Under the pieces are notes generated by a model that did not search any database, had not been told where the DNA came from, and worked only from the letters and a program-made list of their open reading frames with translations. The position numbers were made by a program, and so were the translations under genes. 49,182 nt of DNA from a bacterium (lineage in GTDB: Bacteria; UBA8248): assembly GCA_022825065.1 (NCBI GenBank), contig JAJDYR010000041.1, positions 1 to 49,182 on the forward strand, in the 5' to 3' direction. Below are positions 17,504-25,443 of this stretch, in pieces (within the stretch, counting starts at the first letter, position 1; every line of letters begins with the position of its first letter).

Positions 17504-18352
17504 GTGAATCCGAACCTGAAAGACGCCAAAATGCCCGAAACGCTCGATGGCTGGGCCATTCTGCATCATATTTTCAGGGTCAACTGGCCCGCCTGGAACC
17601 GCCTGGAGAGCGCCCGGCAGCACCGCATCCTCGATGAAGCGACGGAATTCTTCGCCTCTATCGCTCGGCCCGAATCCGGCGAGAGCGCACTCTTCAGCCT
17701 GCTGGGGCACAAGGGAGATTTGCTGTTTCTGCATTTCAGGCCCACGCTCGACGCGCTGAATGAAGTCGAACTGGGGCTGCGGCGGCTGGCGCTGGCGGAA
17801 TACATGGACGAGACCACCTCCTACCTCTCATTCCTGGAACTCGGCCTGTATGAGATGACCGTGAAGCTCCACGCCCGGTTCGTGGATGAGGGTCTGGAGC
17901 CTGGAAGCGATGAGTGGAAATCGAAATGGTCCGAAGAGATGGAGGGCCAGCGCGAGCGCATGAAAGAGCGCCTCTACATGGATATCCCAAAGACGAGATA
18001 TCTGTGCTTCTACCCGATGAACAAGCGCAGGGGCGAGGAGAAGAACTGGTACGGCCTGCCCATCGAGGAGCGCCAGCAGATGATGCGCGAACATGGCTTC
18101 GTCGGCAGACGATACGCCGGCCGCGTCCAGCAAATCATCACGGGCAGCATCGGCTTCGACGACTGGGAGTGGGGCGTATACCTGTTCGCGGAAGACCCGC
18201 TCGTCTTCAAGCGCCTCGTATACGAGATGCGCTTCGATGAGGCCAGCGTCTGGTACGGCGAGTTCGGCCCCTTCTACGCCGGGCTGCACGTCGTGCCGCG
18301 CCATTTGAAGAGCATATTCCGCGGTCAAATCCCCTCCTTGGAATCGTCGTAA
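17504..18352 (+). CDS. hemQ: Coproheme decarboxylase (HemQ, chlorite dismutase family)
   Basis: HemQ (ChdC) oxidatively decarboxylates coproheme III to heme b, the last step of the coproporphyrin-dependent pathway. In 282 aa it carries the diagnostic YPMNK block (Y170, K174), NWY (W182), the heme-ligand His in MREHG (H197), and YAGRVQQIITGSIGFDDWEWGV. These match the catalytic Tyr, Lys, Trp and proximal His of characterised HemQ. The Tyr/Lys pair argues for HemQ over true chlorite dismutase. The GTG start at 17504 has GGGAG upstream; an ATG at 17531 is an alternative. It leads a rightward pair with the SDR gene 29 bases downstream. Confidence 0.93.
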   Translation: MNPNLKDAKMPETLDGWAILHHIFRVNWPAWNRLESARQHRILDEATEFFASIARPESGESALFSLLGHKGDLLFLHFRPTLDALNEVELGLRRLALAEYMDETTSYLSFLELGLYEMTVKLHARFVDEGLEPGSDEWKSKWSEEMEGQRERMKERLYMDIPKTRYLCFYPMNKRRGEEKNWYGLPIEERQQMMREHGFVGRRYAGRVQQIITGSIGFDDWEWGVYLFAEDPLVFKRLVYEMRFDEASVWYGEFGPFYAGLHVVPRHLKSIFRGQIPSLESS

Positions 18353-18381
18353 GTCAAGCGATTTCAAGGATTAAGCCCGTC

Positions 18382-19242
18382 ATGGCGAACGTGCTCATCA
18401 TAGGTTGCGGCTATGTCGGCGTAGCGCTCGGGAAGGCGCTCGCCAGTGAGGGCCACCACGTCCGGGGCATGCGCCGAAACCCCGAGAACCTGCCCGAATC
18501 CATCATGCCGTTAAGAGCCGACATCCACGACAAGGACCTGGGCGACCTCCTCCCCGATGGCCTCGATTTCATCTTCTACACCCTCTCCTCGGGAGGCGGC
18601 GGCGAGGCCGGCTACCGGGCGGCGTATGCCGACGGCCCGAAAAATCTCCTTGAAGCCCTTGATAAAAAAGGAGAAAGGCCCAGGCGCATCTTCTTCACCT
18701 CGAGCACGGCCGTCTACGCGCAAACAGACGGCGGCCGGGTGGACGAGGAATCCCCCGCGCAGCCGACCCATTACGCGGGCCGCATCCTGCTCCAAGGCGA
18801 GTGCGCTTTTCTGGAGAGCGGCTACCCCGCCACAATCCTAAGACTTTCAGGCATTTACGGCCCCGGCCGCACGCGCCTGATAGACGCCGTCCGCTCGGGC
18901 AAGGCCGAAATCCCTGAGGGTCCTCCCCGCTACACGAACCGGATCCACCGCGATGACTGCGCGGGCGCGCTCGCCCACCTCATGAAGATGGACAGGCCCG
19001 ATGAGATATACGTCGGCGTCGACGATGAGCCCGCCGACCGCCGCAAGGTATTGAATTGGCTGGCCGAGCGGCTGGGCGTCTCGCGACCGCGCGAAGCCGC
19101 GGGCGGCGAAGCCCCCTCCGCGCGCGCGGCGACGAACAAGCGATGCTCGAACGCCAGGCTCAAGGCGACGGGCTATCGCTTCCTCTATCCGTCCTACCGG
19201 GAGGGCTACGCCGAGATGATCGAAGATATGGAAACCACGTAA
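18382..19242 (+). CDS. NAD(P)-binding epimerase/dehydratase-like protein (atypical SDR)
   Basis: A 286-aa Rossmann-fold protein with the nucleotide motif GCGYVGVALG (8-17), followed by FFTSSTAVYAQ and LRLSGIYGPGR, typical of the YeeZ-like branch of extended SDRs. Where extended SDRs carry YxxxK, this one reads YAGRI, so the catalytic lysine is absent. That is common in atypical SDRs, and it may bind a cofactor without classical dehydrogenase chemistry. It follows hemQ by 29 bases, so co-transcription is likely, though no heme-pathway role is known for the family. It converges on the Sco gene with a 12-base gap. Substrate unknown. Confidence 0.85.
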   Translation: MANVLIIGCGYVGVALGKALASEGHHVRGMRRNPENLPESIMPLRADIHDKDLGDLLPDGLDFIFYTLSSGGGGEAGYRAAYADGPKNLLEALDKKGERPRRIFFTSSTAVYAQTDGGRVDEESPAQPTHYAGRILLQGECAFLESGYPATILRLSGIYGPGRTRLIDAVRSGKAEIPEGPPRYTNRIHRDDCAGALAHLMKMDRPDEIYVGVDDEPADRRKVLNWLAERLGVSRPREAAGGEAPSARAATNKRCSNARLKATGYRFLYPSYREGYAEMIEDMETT

Positions 19243-19254
19243 CCGGCAAACAAA

Positions 19255-19950
19255 TCAACTGTTTAGCAGGGCTTTCAAATCCTTCCTCAACTTCCCGAGA
19301 GATTCCGCGTCGTTGCTGTGGTAATAGCCCCTGATGGTGAAGTTCCTGTCGATGAGCACGAAGCGCGAACTGTGGGATATCTGGATTCCCGGCGTCTTGC
19401 CCCCCTCCTGATGCCCGGGGTGATGGGCGTGCGCATTGGACAGAAGAAGCCGGAAGGCCCGCTCGACGACCGAACCGGGAGGGAGCGCGGCGCGTTTGGT
19501 CGCATAGCTCAAGCGAAAGCCCTTGAGCGCCAAGTCCTTGATTTCCTTTTCCTTGCCCGTGAGGAAAAACCACCGCTCCCTGTCCGCGCCGAATTTTCGC
19601 GCATAGGCCGCGAGGCGCGCCGTCTTGTCGTGCGCAGGGTCGGTGGTGATGGATATCTGCCGGAAGTCCTCTGAGCCCGAGAACGCTCGCTGCAGGCGGC
19701 GCATCTCGCTCGTCTGGAGGGGACAGGTATCCTCACACCGCGTGTAGATGAAGTCCGCCACCCAGACCTTTCCCTTCAGGCGATCTCTCGCGAACGCCCG
19801 GCCCGAAGCGTCAACCAGTTCAAAATCAGGCAGTTGCGAGTAGACGGGCAGGCTCTCGAAAAGGCTTCTCTCGAGCCAGCGCCACGCGGGCGCGCCCGCC
19901 AGGCCGACGAGAACGCCCAGGGTCAATACGAAAATCATGCGCCGCGCCAT
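19255..19950 (-). CDS. SCO1/SenC family copper chaperone-like protein
   Basis: Sco proteins are membrane-anchored thioredoxin-fold proteins that deliver copper to the CuA site of cytochrome oxidase or act as thiol reductants. In 231 aa there is an uncleaved N-terminal membrane anchor (residues 5-20), the CxxxC motif RCEDTCP (C72, C76) and a distant His in ISHSSRFVLID (H193), together the classic copper site. An insertion SNAHAHHPGH (171-180) just before H193 adds four histidines and could widen metal binding. It is convergent with the SDR gene. No cytochrome oxidase genes are in the window. Confidence 0.9.
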   Translation of the reverse strand: MARRMIFVLTLGVLVGLAGAPAWRWLERSLFESLPVYSQLPDFELVDASGRAFARDRLKGKVWVADFIYTRCEDTCPLQTSEMRRLQRAFSGSEDFRQISITTDPAHDKTARLAAYARKFGADRERWFFLTGKEKEIKDLALKGFRLSYATKRAALPPGSVVERAFRLLLSNAHAHHPGHQEGGKTPGIQISHSSRFVLIDRNFTIRGYYHSNDAESLGKLRKDLKALLNS

Positions 19951-20164
19951 GTCCGCCTCTCCCAGGAAAACCCCAGTGAAATCAGGCCCTTCCGCCCGCC
20001 TGCATTCTTACAATACCTGTGCGCCCATGAAAAGCGCGCCGGTGGAAAATCATCCTAGCAACTCGCAGCATTTGCGCGCATTTGCCGTCATCGCGGAACT
20101 CGCAGACCATGGCAGAATTCCCCTGCGCCCGGATTTCGCGGCGTTAATTCCCAAAACAAAATTA

Positions 20165-20209
20165 TTCGGAAATTTATCGAAAAACCCCGTGAATTTATCT
20201 AATTTTATC
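20165..20209 (-). repeat. Right arm of an exact 45-bp inverted repeat
   Basis: Reverse complement of 8265-8309 with no mismatch. The bases immediately outside differ, so the repeated unit is 45 bp exactly, apart from looser similarity in the surrounding GCGCATTTGC words. Confidence 0.85.
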
Positions 20210-20418
20210 GAAATTTACGGAAATTCATTTTTCTCCAGACAAACCGATCGGCTCCGTTATCATACGCGCTCTCTCCCTTCATCCCATCATTGCAATTGCG
20301 GGCAAATGCGACTGAAGGAAGGCTGTTGAAAAAATCTTTTTCGCTCGGAAGAATTCCTCCTTCATCAGTCGGAATTCACCCCCCACCGGCGCGGCGGCAG
20401 GCGCGGAACCGCAGACGC

Positions 20419-20527
20419 CCTCATCCTGAGTAGGCCCGAAGGGCCGTATCGAAGGATGGGAGGCGGCTCCCGGCATGTGAGAGGGCATCCTTCGATACGC
20501 CGCCTTCGGCGGCTACTCAGGATGAGG
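20419..20527. repeat. CCTCATCCTGAGTA palindromic element
   Basis: Outer arms CCTCATCCTGAGTA and TACTCAGGATGAGG enclose two small hairpins, GGCCCGAAGGGCC and GCCGCCTTCGGCGGC, each next to the word GTATCGAAGGATG or its inverse. Related dispersed palindromes are common in proteobacterial genomes. A partial, degraded copy lies at about 34170-34330. Confidence 0.8.
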
Positions 20528-20789
20528 AAGGTGGGGGGCGGAGCCTGCCCCGAGCGAAGTCGAGGGAGCCTGTCCTGAGCCTGTCGAAGGGCCGCTACTC
20601 AGGGTGAGACCCGTTCCAGCGGACAGGCAAAGGGAAGGCGCAAAAACGCAGGGACAGGCCCTGGTCATCGAGCGCTTCATGCGCGTCCTGTGGGGGTCAC
20701 TGCAAGCCGGACACCGCCGCAGGGGCGCGTGCCGTCGAGACCGGACGCGATGGCGGTGAGCCGGATCGGGCGGGCGGAGGCCCCGGCGC

Positions 20790-22322
20790 CTACGGGAGCG
20801 CTGCGTGGAGGATGTCCGAGTAGGTCGCCGTCTTCCCGTCGAATGTCGCGACGATCCGGCCCAGGCGCATCACGTGGAGGACGTCCGAGAAGCCGATCAG
20901 ATCTTCAAACTCGGAACTCGCGACCAACGCGCCCATTCCTTCGTTGCGAACGAGTTGGCCGATGTCGTGGCGGATCTCGGACTTGGCGCCGATGTCGATC
21001 CCCTGCGTGGGTTCTTCGAGCAGAAGAAACTTCGGGTCCCCCTGAAGGGATCGGGCGATCGCCAGTTTCTGCTGGTTGCCGCCGCTCAGGTTTCCGGCCA
21101 TGGTGTTGAGCCCGGCTCCCCTGATATCGAAACCCTCGGCGAATTTCCGGCTCGTCTCCCGCTCGGCCCGCCGAAGCCGGAAACCGTTTCGTCCAAGCGA
21201 TCCCGTAACGGGCAAGGCGATGTTCTCCCGAACCGTGAGCGACGGGACGATACCCGCCCGCCGCCGGTCGGCCGGGACCAGCGCGATCCCGGACTTGTAC
21301 GCTTTCGTGGTCGAGCCGGGCGGAATGGAGACCCCGTCCAGCTCGACAGAGCCGAAGTCGTAATTGATACGGCCCGCAATTGCGGCGAGCAGCGGACCGA
21401 ACCCCGCGCCTTGCGCGCCGGCGATTCCCACAATTTGCCCCGCCGCTACCTCGAGCGAGACGTCTGAAAAGCTCCGGCCGAGCCCAAGCGCCCGAACCGC
21501 AAGCCTGCCTCCTTTCGCCGCGCCCCTGGCGGCGTCTTGAGACGGCGCCCCTTGCTTGCCGGCGCTCGCAGACTTGGTCATCAGCTCGATCATTTGTTGC
21601 CGGTCGATCTCGTCGCGCCGAAACGTACCGACGCTGCGGCCGTCGCGGAGGATCGTGATGCGGTCGGCTATCTGGAGAACCTCGCCGATCCGGTGGCTGA
21701 CGTATACGATGGCCGTACCCGCTTCGCTCCGAATCCTGGTCAGGGTGGCCAGGAGCGCCTCGGCGTCCACTGTGGAGAGCACCGCCGTCGGCTCGTCGCA
21801 AAGGACCACGTTCACCGGAGGCAGGAGCGCGTGAGCGATCTGGATGAACCGGGCCTCCGGTGTGCTTAAATCCTCCCCCAGGACCTGGGGATCCACGTGG
21901 GCGCCGATCAGGCGGAGCACTTCCGTCGTCATCGCCCGCTCGCGTCGCGACAGCCTGTTCCGGTCGACCAGCGCCCCCTCGAGGCCCAGCATGATGTTGC
22001 GGCCGGTAATCAGCTGTCCGCACAACTCGACGTCCTGCGGCATTATCTTGATGCCGTACCGCTTCCTGGCCTCACGCGGCGAGCGCAGCCGCACCTCGTC
22101 CCCGTTAATGCGGATCAGCCCGGAGTCCATCGGGAAAGCGCCCACCATCAGCTTCAAAAGCGTGGACTTTCCCGACCCGTTCTCCCCGACCACCGCGTGT
22201 ATCTCGCCGTGGTCGACATCAAAGCTGACGCGATCCAGGGCCTTTACGCCGGGGAACGTCTTGGTGACGTTCTCCATCCTGACGGCAGGAACGCGGCGTT
22301 CTGCGACCGGGGAATTCAGCAA
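20790..22322 (-). CDS. Sugar-type ABC transporter ATP-binding protein (two ATPase domains)
   Basis: RbsA/MglA-type protein energising uptake of a sugar-like solute. The first domain has a full Walker A GENGSGKST (46-54 from the chosen start), CDEPTAVLS and a weak signature (LSTPE). The second has the usual degenerate P-loop (GAQGAGFGP), a strong LSGGNQQKLAIARS signature and LEEPTQGID. This asymmetry is normal for the family. The frame is open up to a TTG at 22394, overlapping the binding-protein gene. The TTG at 22322 is preferred because AGAGAGGA lies just upstream and the length (510 aa) then fits RbsA. An ATG at 22277 is also possible. Last gene of the leftward operon. Confidence 0.9.
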   Translation of the reverse strand: MLNSPVAERRVPAVRMENVTKTFPGVKALDRVSFDVDHGEIHAVVGENGSGKSTLLKLMVGAFPMDSGLIRINGDEVRLRSPREARKRYGIKIMPQDVELCGQLITGRNIMLGLEGALVDRNRLSRRERAMTTEVLRLIGAHVDPQVLGEDLSTPEARFIQIAHALLPPVNVVLCDEPTAVLSTVDAEALLATLTRIRSEAGTAIVYVSHRIGEVLQIADRITILRDGRSVGTFRRDEIDRQQMIELMTKSASAGKQGAPSQDAARGAAKGGRLAVRALGLGRSFSDVSLEVAAGQIVGIAGAQGAGFGPLLAAIAGRINYDFGSVELDGVSIPPGSTTKAYKSGIALVPADRRRAGIVPSLTVRENIALPVTGSLGRNGFRLRRAERETSRKFAEGFDIRGAGLNTMAGNLSGGNQQKLAIARSLQGDPKFLLLEEPTQGIDIGAKSEIRHDIGQLVRNEGMGALVASSEFEDLIGFSDVLHVMRLGRIVATFDGKTATYSDILHAALP

Positions 22323-22371
22323 TTCCGTCCTCTCTGACCACCAGGCTCGCGGGCGAAGCGCTGCTTGCCGG

Positions 22372-23496
22372 TCATTTTTGAGCCGATACCTCAAACCCTT
22401 TCTGGATAAGCTCCAGCGTCACCGCGGTCTTGTTGGGCGGCATGTCTTTGGCGGTGTACCGCGTCAGCGGGATGCAAACCAGGGCGGGCACGTTTTGATC
22501 GCCATTGAGGATCGCCACGGCGTGACCGACCCCCTGATACCCCATCGGGGTCGGCGTAATGCCTATGATCGTCGAGTATTGGCCCTCTTTCAAATCCTGG
22601 ATGGAGGCAGGGTCCAGACCGTTCGTGACGAAAGCCACGTCCTTGTAGCGCGCAGGCAGCGAGTCGGGATCGAGCAGCAGGTTGAAGACCGAATACACCC
22701 ATTTGATGTCCGGATGGGCCTGAACCGCGTTCTCGAATGATTTCAACCCCTGGGCGGGATCGACGTTCTGCGTCGCCGAGACGGCGATCTTGACGCCCGG
22801 GTACTTTTCTTTCACCCGATCCGCGAAGCCTGCCGCCCGCTTGGCCGACCAGGTGGCGTTGGCCGGCCCGGCGATCACGATGCCCTTCCCGGCATTCGGG
22901 CCGGTCTCTTTCACCAGGAGGTCAGCCGAATCACGCCCCATCTGGTAGTCGTCCTGCATCACCATGTAGGCGTCCGGCGAGCTGGACTCGGTGGCCACGA
23001 TCACGACCGGAATTTTCTCGCGGAGGAAAAGGTTGGTGATTGCGACGCCGCCCTGGATGTCGGTCGGGATGACCGCAACCGCGTCCACGCCTTTCAGCAG
23101 GAGACGCTCGGCCTGTTTGAGCTGCTGCTCGGGCGACGCGTATCCGGTACCGGCGGAAACGAACTCGAGCTTCACGCCCGCCTCTTTGGCAGCCTTGAAC
23201 GCGCCGCTCGAACCAGCCTGGTAATAGTGTCCCGCCAGCGTGGGCTCCATGAAGCCGATTGTGTATCTGCGCTTCGCCTTCGGCGCGCGGTACGCCGCGG
23301 CTTCATCCGGGGTGGGAGAAACCGTGCAGGGAAGATTCGAATGCAACTTCTTCGCCGTCGGGAGCGCCTGGTACTTCGCATAGGCTGCATCTTTGGGGCT
23401 GATTTTGATTTTCTGGGCGCTGGCCTCGCTCCCTCCCCAGAACGTAAGCGCAAACGTGACGAGACTCAGCATGGCAATCATTGATTTGATACGCAT
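22372..23496 (-). CDS. Periplasmic sugar-binding-type ABC solute-binding protein
   Basis: A 374-aa protein with a signal peptide (MRIKSMIAMLSLVTFALTFW, cleaved near ASAQ) and a type I periplasmic binding fold of the RbsB class: RRYTIGFMEPTLAGHYYQ, LLLKGVDAVAVIPTD, and later FVTNGLDPASIQDLKEG. It should capture the solute and pass it to the permease at 23533-24627. The ATG has a strong AAGGAG site. It is about 60 residues longer than RbsB, mostly in an N-terminal extension before the first strand. Ligand unknown; the amidohydrolase and SDR upstream hint at a nucleoside-, lactone- or sugar-like compound. Confidence 0.9.
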   Translation of the reverse strand: MRIKSMIAMLSLVTFALTFWGGSEASAQKIKISPKDAAYAKYQALPTAKKLHSNLPCTVSPTPDEAAAYRAPKAKRRYTIGFMEPTLAGHYYQAGSSGAFKAAKEAGVKLEFVSAGTGYASPEQQLKQAERLLLKGVDAVAVIPTDIQGGVAITNLFLREKIPVVIVATESSSPDAYMVMQDDYQMGRDSADLLVKETGPNAGKGIVIAGPANATWSAKRAAGFADRVKEKYPGVKIAVSATQNVDPAQGLKSFENAVQAHPDIKWVYSVFNLLLDPDSLPARYKDVAFVTNGLDPASIQDLKEGQYSTIIGITPTPMGYQGVGHAVAILNGDQNVPALVCIPLTRYTAKDMPPNKTAVTLELIQKGFEVSAQK

Positions 23497-23532
23497 GGTG
23501 TTCTCCTTTGGCAGTGAAAACGAAATGTTGCG

Positions 23533-24627
23533 TCAAGGACCGCGGGACCGTGCGACGCGGCCGTGAAGCAGTGATTTGGCCAGCTTTACGATCGCCCATT
23601 CACCTATCCGTCCCCGTTGGTTGAAGGCGACCGCTACGACCAGCACGACGCCGGTGACCATCTGGCGCGCGAACTCCGAAACACCGACGATCTCGAGACC
23701 GCTGGTGAGTACCGTCAGGATCCCCACCCCCATTGCAGCGCCGAGCAGCCGGCCGACTCCGCCGCCGATCGCGGCGCCCCCGATCACCGCCGCGGCGATG
23801 GATTCGAGCTCCAGCCCGGCCCCGAGGCTTGCCTGTCCGAGCGTGACCCTGGAGGCGAGCATGACCCCGGCGACGGCCGCGAAAAGGCCGCACATCGCAT
23901 AGGCGAGAACCTCGTAGCGGGCGACCGAAATTCCCGACAGCCGCGCCGTCTCGCGTCCCCCCCCGATCGCATAGATGTAGAGGCCCGCCCTGACGCGGTT
24001 GAGGAGCAGGTACGCAATGAACACGACAACCAGTCCAATGCCCATTGTCCCCGGCAGCGGCCCCCACTCGTCCGCCCCGAACGCGCTCACACCCCGGTCG
24101 GTAATCGGAACCGAAGCGCCGCTGCTCAGTTCGTTTGACAACCCGGTCAGGAATGTCAGCATCGCCAGGGTGGCCACGAAGGGGTTGACCCCCAGGTACG
24201 CGATAACGAAACCGTTGACGGAGCCGACGAGGGCCCCAAGCGCCAAAGCCGCCGTGACGGCCCCGTACAACCCGAAATCGTCAACGAGCAGCGCGAGCGC
24301 CGTGGAGGCGAATCCCGCGGTCGCGCCGACCGAGATGTCGAAACCGCCCACGACGAGCACCAGCATCTGCCCGACGCTGGCGACCAGCAGCACCCCCGCC
24401 TGTCTGGCGAGATTCTCGATGGTCCTGACGGAAATGAAGATGTCGGGTTCTATAATCGAAAACCCGAGGTAGAGGAAGACGAGGACGAACAGCAACTGCA
24501 CCTCGAGGCGCAGCAGACCGCGCGTTCGCTCCAAAGCGCCGCCGGTCCTGGTCGTTTCCTGTGGGGAACCGTTCCCGGAGTGGTCGCCTGCGACAGGACC
24601 GCTTGATGTTTCGCTCTGGTCAGTCAC
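23533..24627 (-). CDS. Sugar-type ABC transporter permease (RbsC-like)
   Basis: Membrane subunit of the ribose-type importer. From GTG 24627 the protein is 364 aa: a soluble Ser/Thr/Gly-rich lead of about 45 residues, then 8-10 hydrophobic helices beginning LFVLVFLYLGFSI, with the family's GGFDISVGA motif and IGGGRETARLSGI. The frame runs open upstream to 25026, but that extension is the antisense of the SDR gene and has an Arg-rich nonsense composition. The start was therefore placed at the GTG after GGGGGC. It lies 26 bases after the SDR stop. Function follows from family and neighbours. Confidence 0.88.
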   Translation of the reverse strand: MTDQSETSSGPVAGDHSGNGSPQETTRTGGALERTRGLLRLEVQLLFVLVFLYLGFSIIEPDIFISVRTIENLARQAGVLLVASVGQMLVLVVGGFDISVGATAGFASTALALLVDDFGLYGAVTAALALGALVGSVNGFVIAYLGVNPFVATLAMLTFLTGLSNELSSGASVPITDRGVSAFGADEWGPLPGTMGIGLVVVFIAYLLLNRVRAGLYIYAIGGGRETARLSGISVARYEVLAYAMCGLFAAVAGVMLASRVTLGQASLGAGLELESIAAAVIGGAAIGGGVGRLLGAAMGVGILTVLTSGLEIVGVSEFARQMVTGVVLVVAVAFNQRGRIGEWAIVKLAKSLLHGRVARSRGP

Positions 24628-24653
24628 CAGGGTCTCAGCCCCCCGAACCTCGA

Positions 24654-25415
24654 TTAGTTGGTCGTATAGCCGGAGTCTACGAGCAGATGGTGTCCATGAA
24701 TCATCCGAGCGTCGTCCGAGGCCAGGAAGACGGCTGCTCTGCCGATGTCCAGGGGATCGGGCAGGGCGCCGGCGGGCACCCTCGGCATGTAAGCCGCCTT
24801 GAAATCGGGGTTGTCGAACAGCGGCCTTACCATGTCCGTCATCGTGGCGCAGGGGCCGATCAGGTTGACGTTGATTCCGTGTGGCCCCCACTCGATCGCG
24901 AGAGCCTTGGAAAGCAGCAGCACGCCGCCTTTCGTCGAACAATAGACAGAGAAATTGGGCATCCCGACGACGGCGAAAATAGAACCGAGGTTGATGATGC
25001 GCCCGCCGCTCTTGCGATCGATCCACCGCTTGCCGGCCTCCTGGCAGCAGAAGAACAGCGCCTTCATGTTGGTGTCGGCTACCTCGTCATACTGCTCCTC
25101 GGTGACGTCGAGCGCAGGACGATCCCCCTGTACGCCCGCACTGTTGACAAGGATCGTCGACTCGCCGAGCGCCTCCTCGGCCTTGTCGAAGACTCCTGGA
25201 ATCGAGGAGACTTCACGGAGTTCCGCCGCGATCGCGACGGCCTTTCCGCCGCGCTGCTCGATGCCGTCAACCGTTTCGGTGAGGGCGCTTTCGTCTCGCC
25301 CGACCACGGCCACGTCGGCGCCCTCGTTCGCGAATTCCCATGCAATCGCCTGTCCAAGCCCCCGTGATCCGCCGGTCACGATTGCGACGCGGCCCGCCAG
25401 CTTTCCGTTGCTCAT
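24654..25415 (-). CDS. Short-chain dehydrogenase/reductase (classical SDR)
   Basis: A 253-aa classical SDR with TGGSRGLG (14-21) for NAD(P), NSAG (91-94), catalytic S145 (INLGS), Y158 and K162 (YCSTK), and a C-terminal LVDSGYTTN close to the usual VDGG end. It should oxidise or reduce a hydroxyl/keto group. Ribosome site GAGGGAG precedes the ATG. It sits second in the leftward operon, 28 bases after the amidohydrolase and 26 before the permease, which ties it to metabolism of the imported solute, possibly a sugar or polyol. Substrate unknown. Confidence 0.93.
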   Translation of the reverse strand: MSNGKLAGRVAIVTGGSRGLGQAIAWEFANEGADVAVVGRDESALTETVDGIEQRGGKAVAIAAELREVSSIPGVFDKAEEALGESTILVNSAGVQGDRPALDVTEEQYDEVADTNMKALFFCCQEAGKRWIDRKSGGRIINLGSIFAVVGMPNFSVYCSTKGGVLLLSKALAIEWGPHGINVNLIGPCATMTDMVRPLFDNPDFKAAYMPRVPAGALPDPLDIGRAAVFLASDDARMIHGHHLLVDSGYTTN

Positions 25416-25443
25416 GATCTCTCCCTCTTGTTTCCGGTTTGCG

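Larger units (their letters stand above)
19951..20789. other. Non-coding stretch with inverted-repeat arm and CCTCATCCTGAGTA palindromes
   Basis: About 840 bases without a gene. It contains GCGCATTTGC words (20066-20090, with an inverse at about 20290-20310), the right arm of the 45-bp inverted repeat, a GGCTGTTGAAAAA word (20324-20336) and a long palindromic CCTCATCCTGAGTA element (20419-20527). CCTGAGCCTGTCGAAGGG-type words follow (20573-20591). Confidence 0.6.

Noticed and set aside
20790..22322. Degenerate second P-loop of the sugar ABC ATPase considered as damage
   Set aside because: A degraded C-terminal Walker A is normal for RbsA/MglA-type proteins.
24628..25026. N-terminal extension of the RbsC-like permease frame
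   Set aside because: The 133 added residues come from the region coding the SDR in another frame and are Arg-rich without membrane character. GTG 24627 is a better start.
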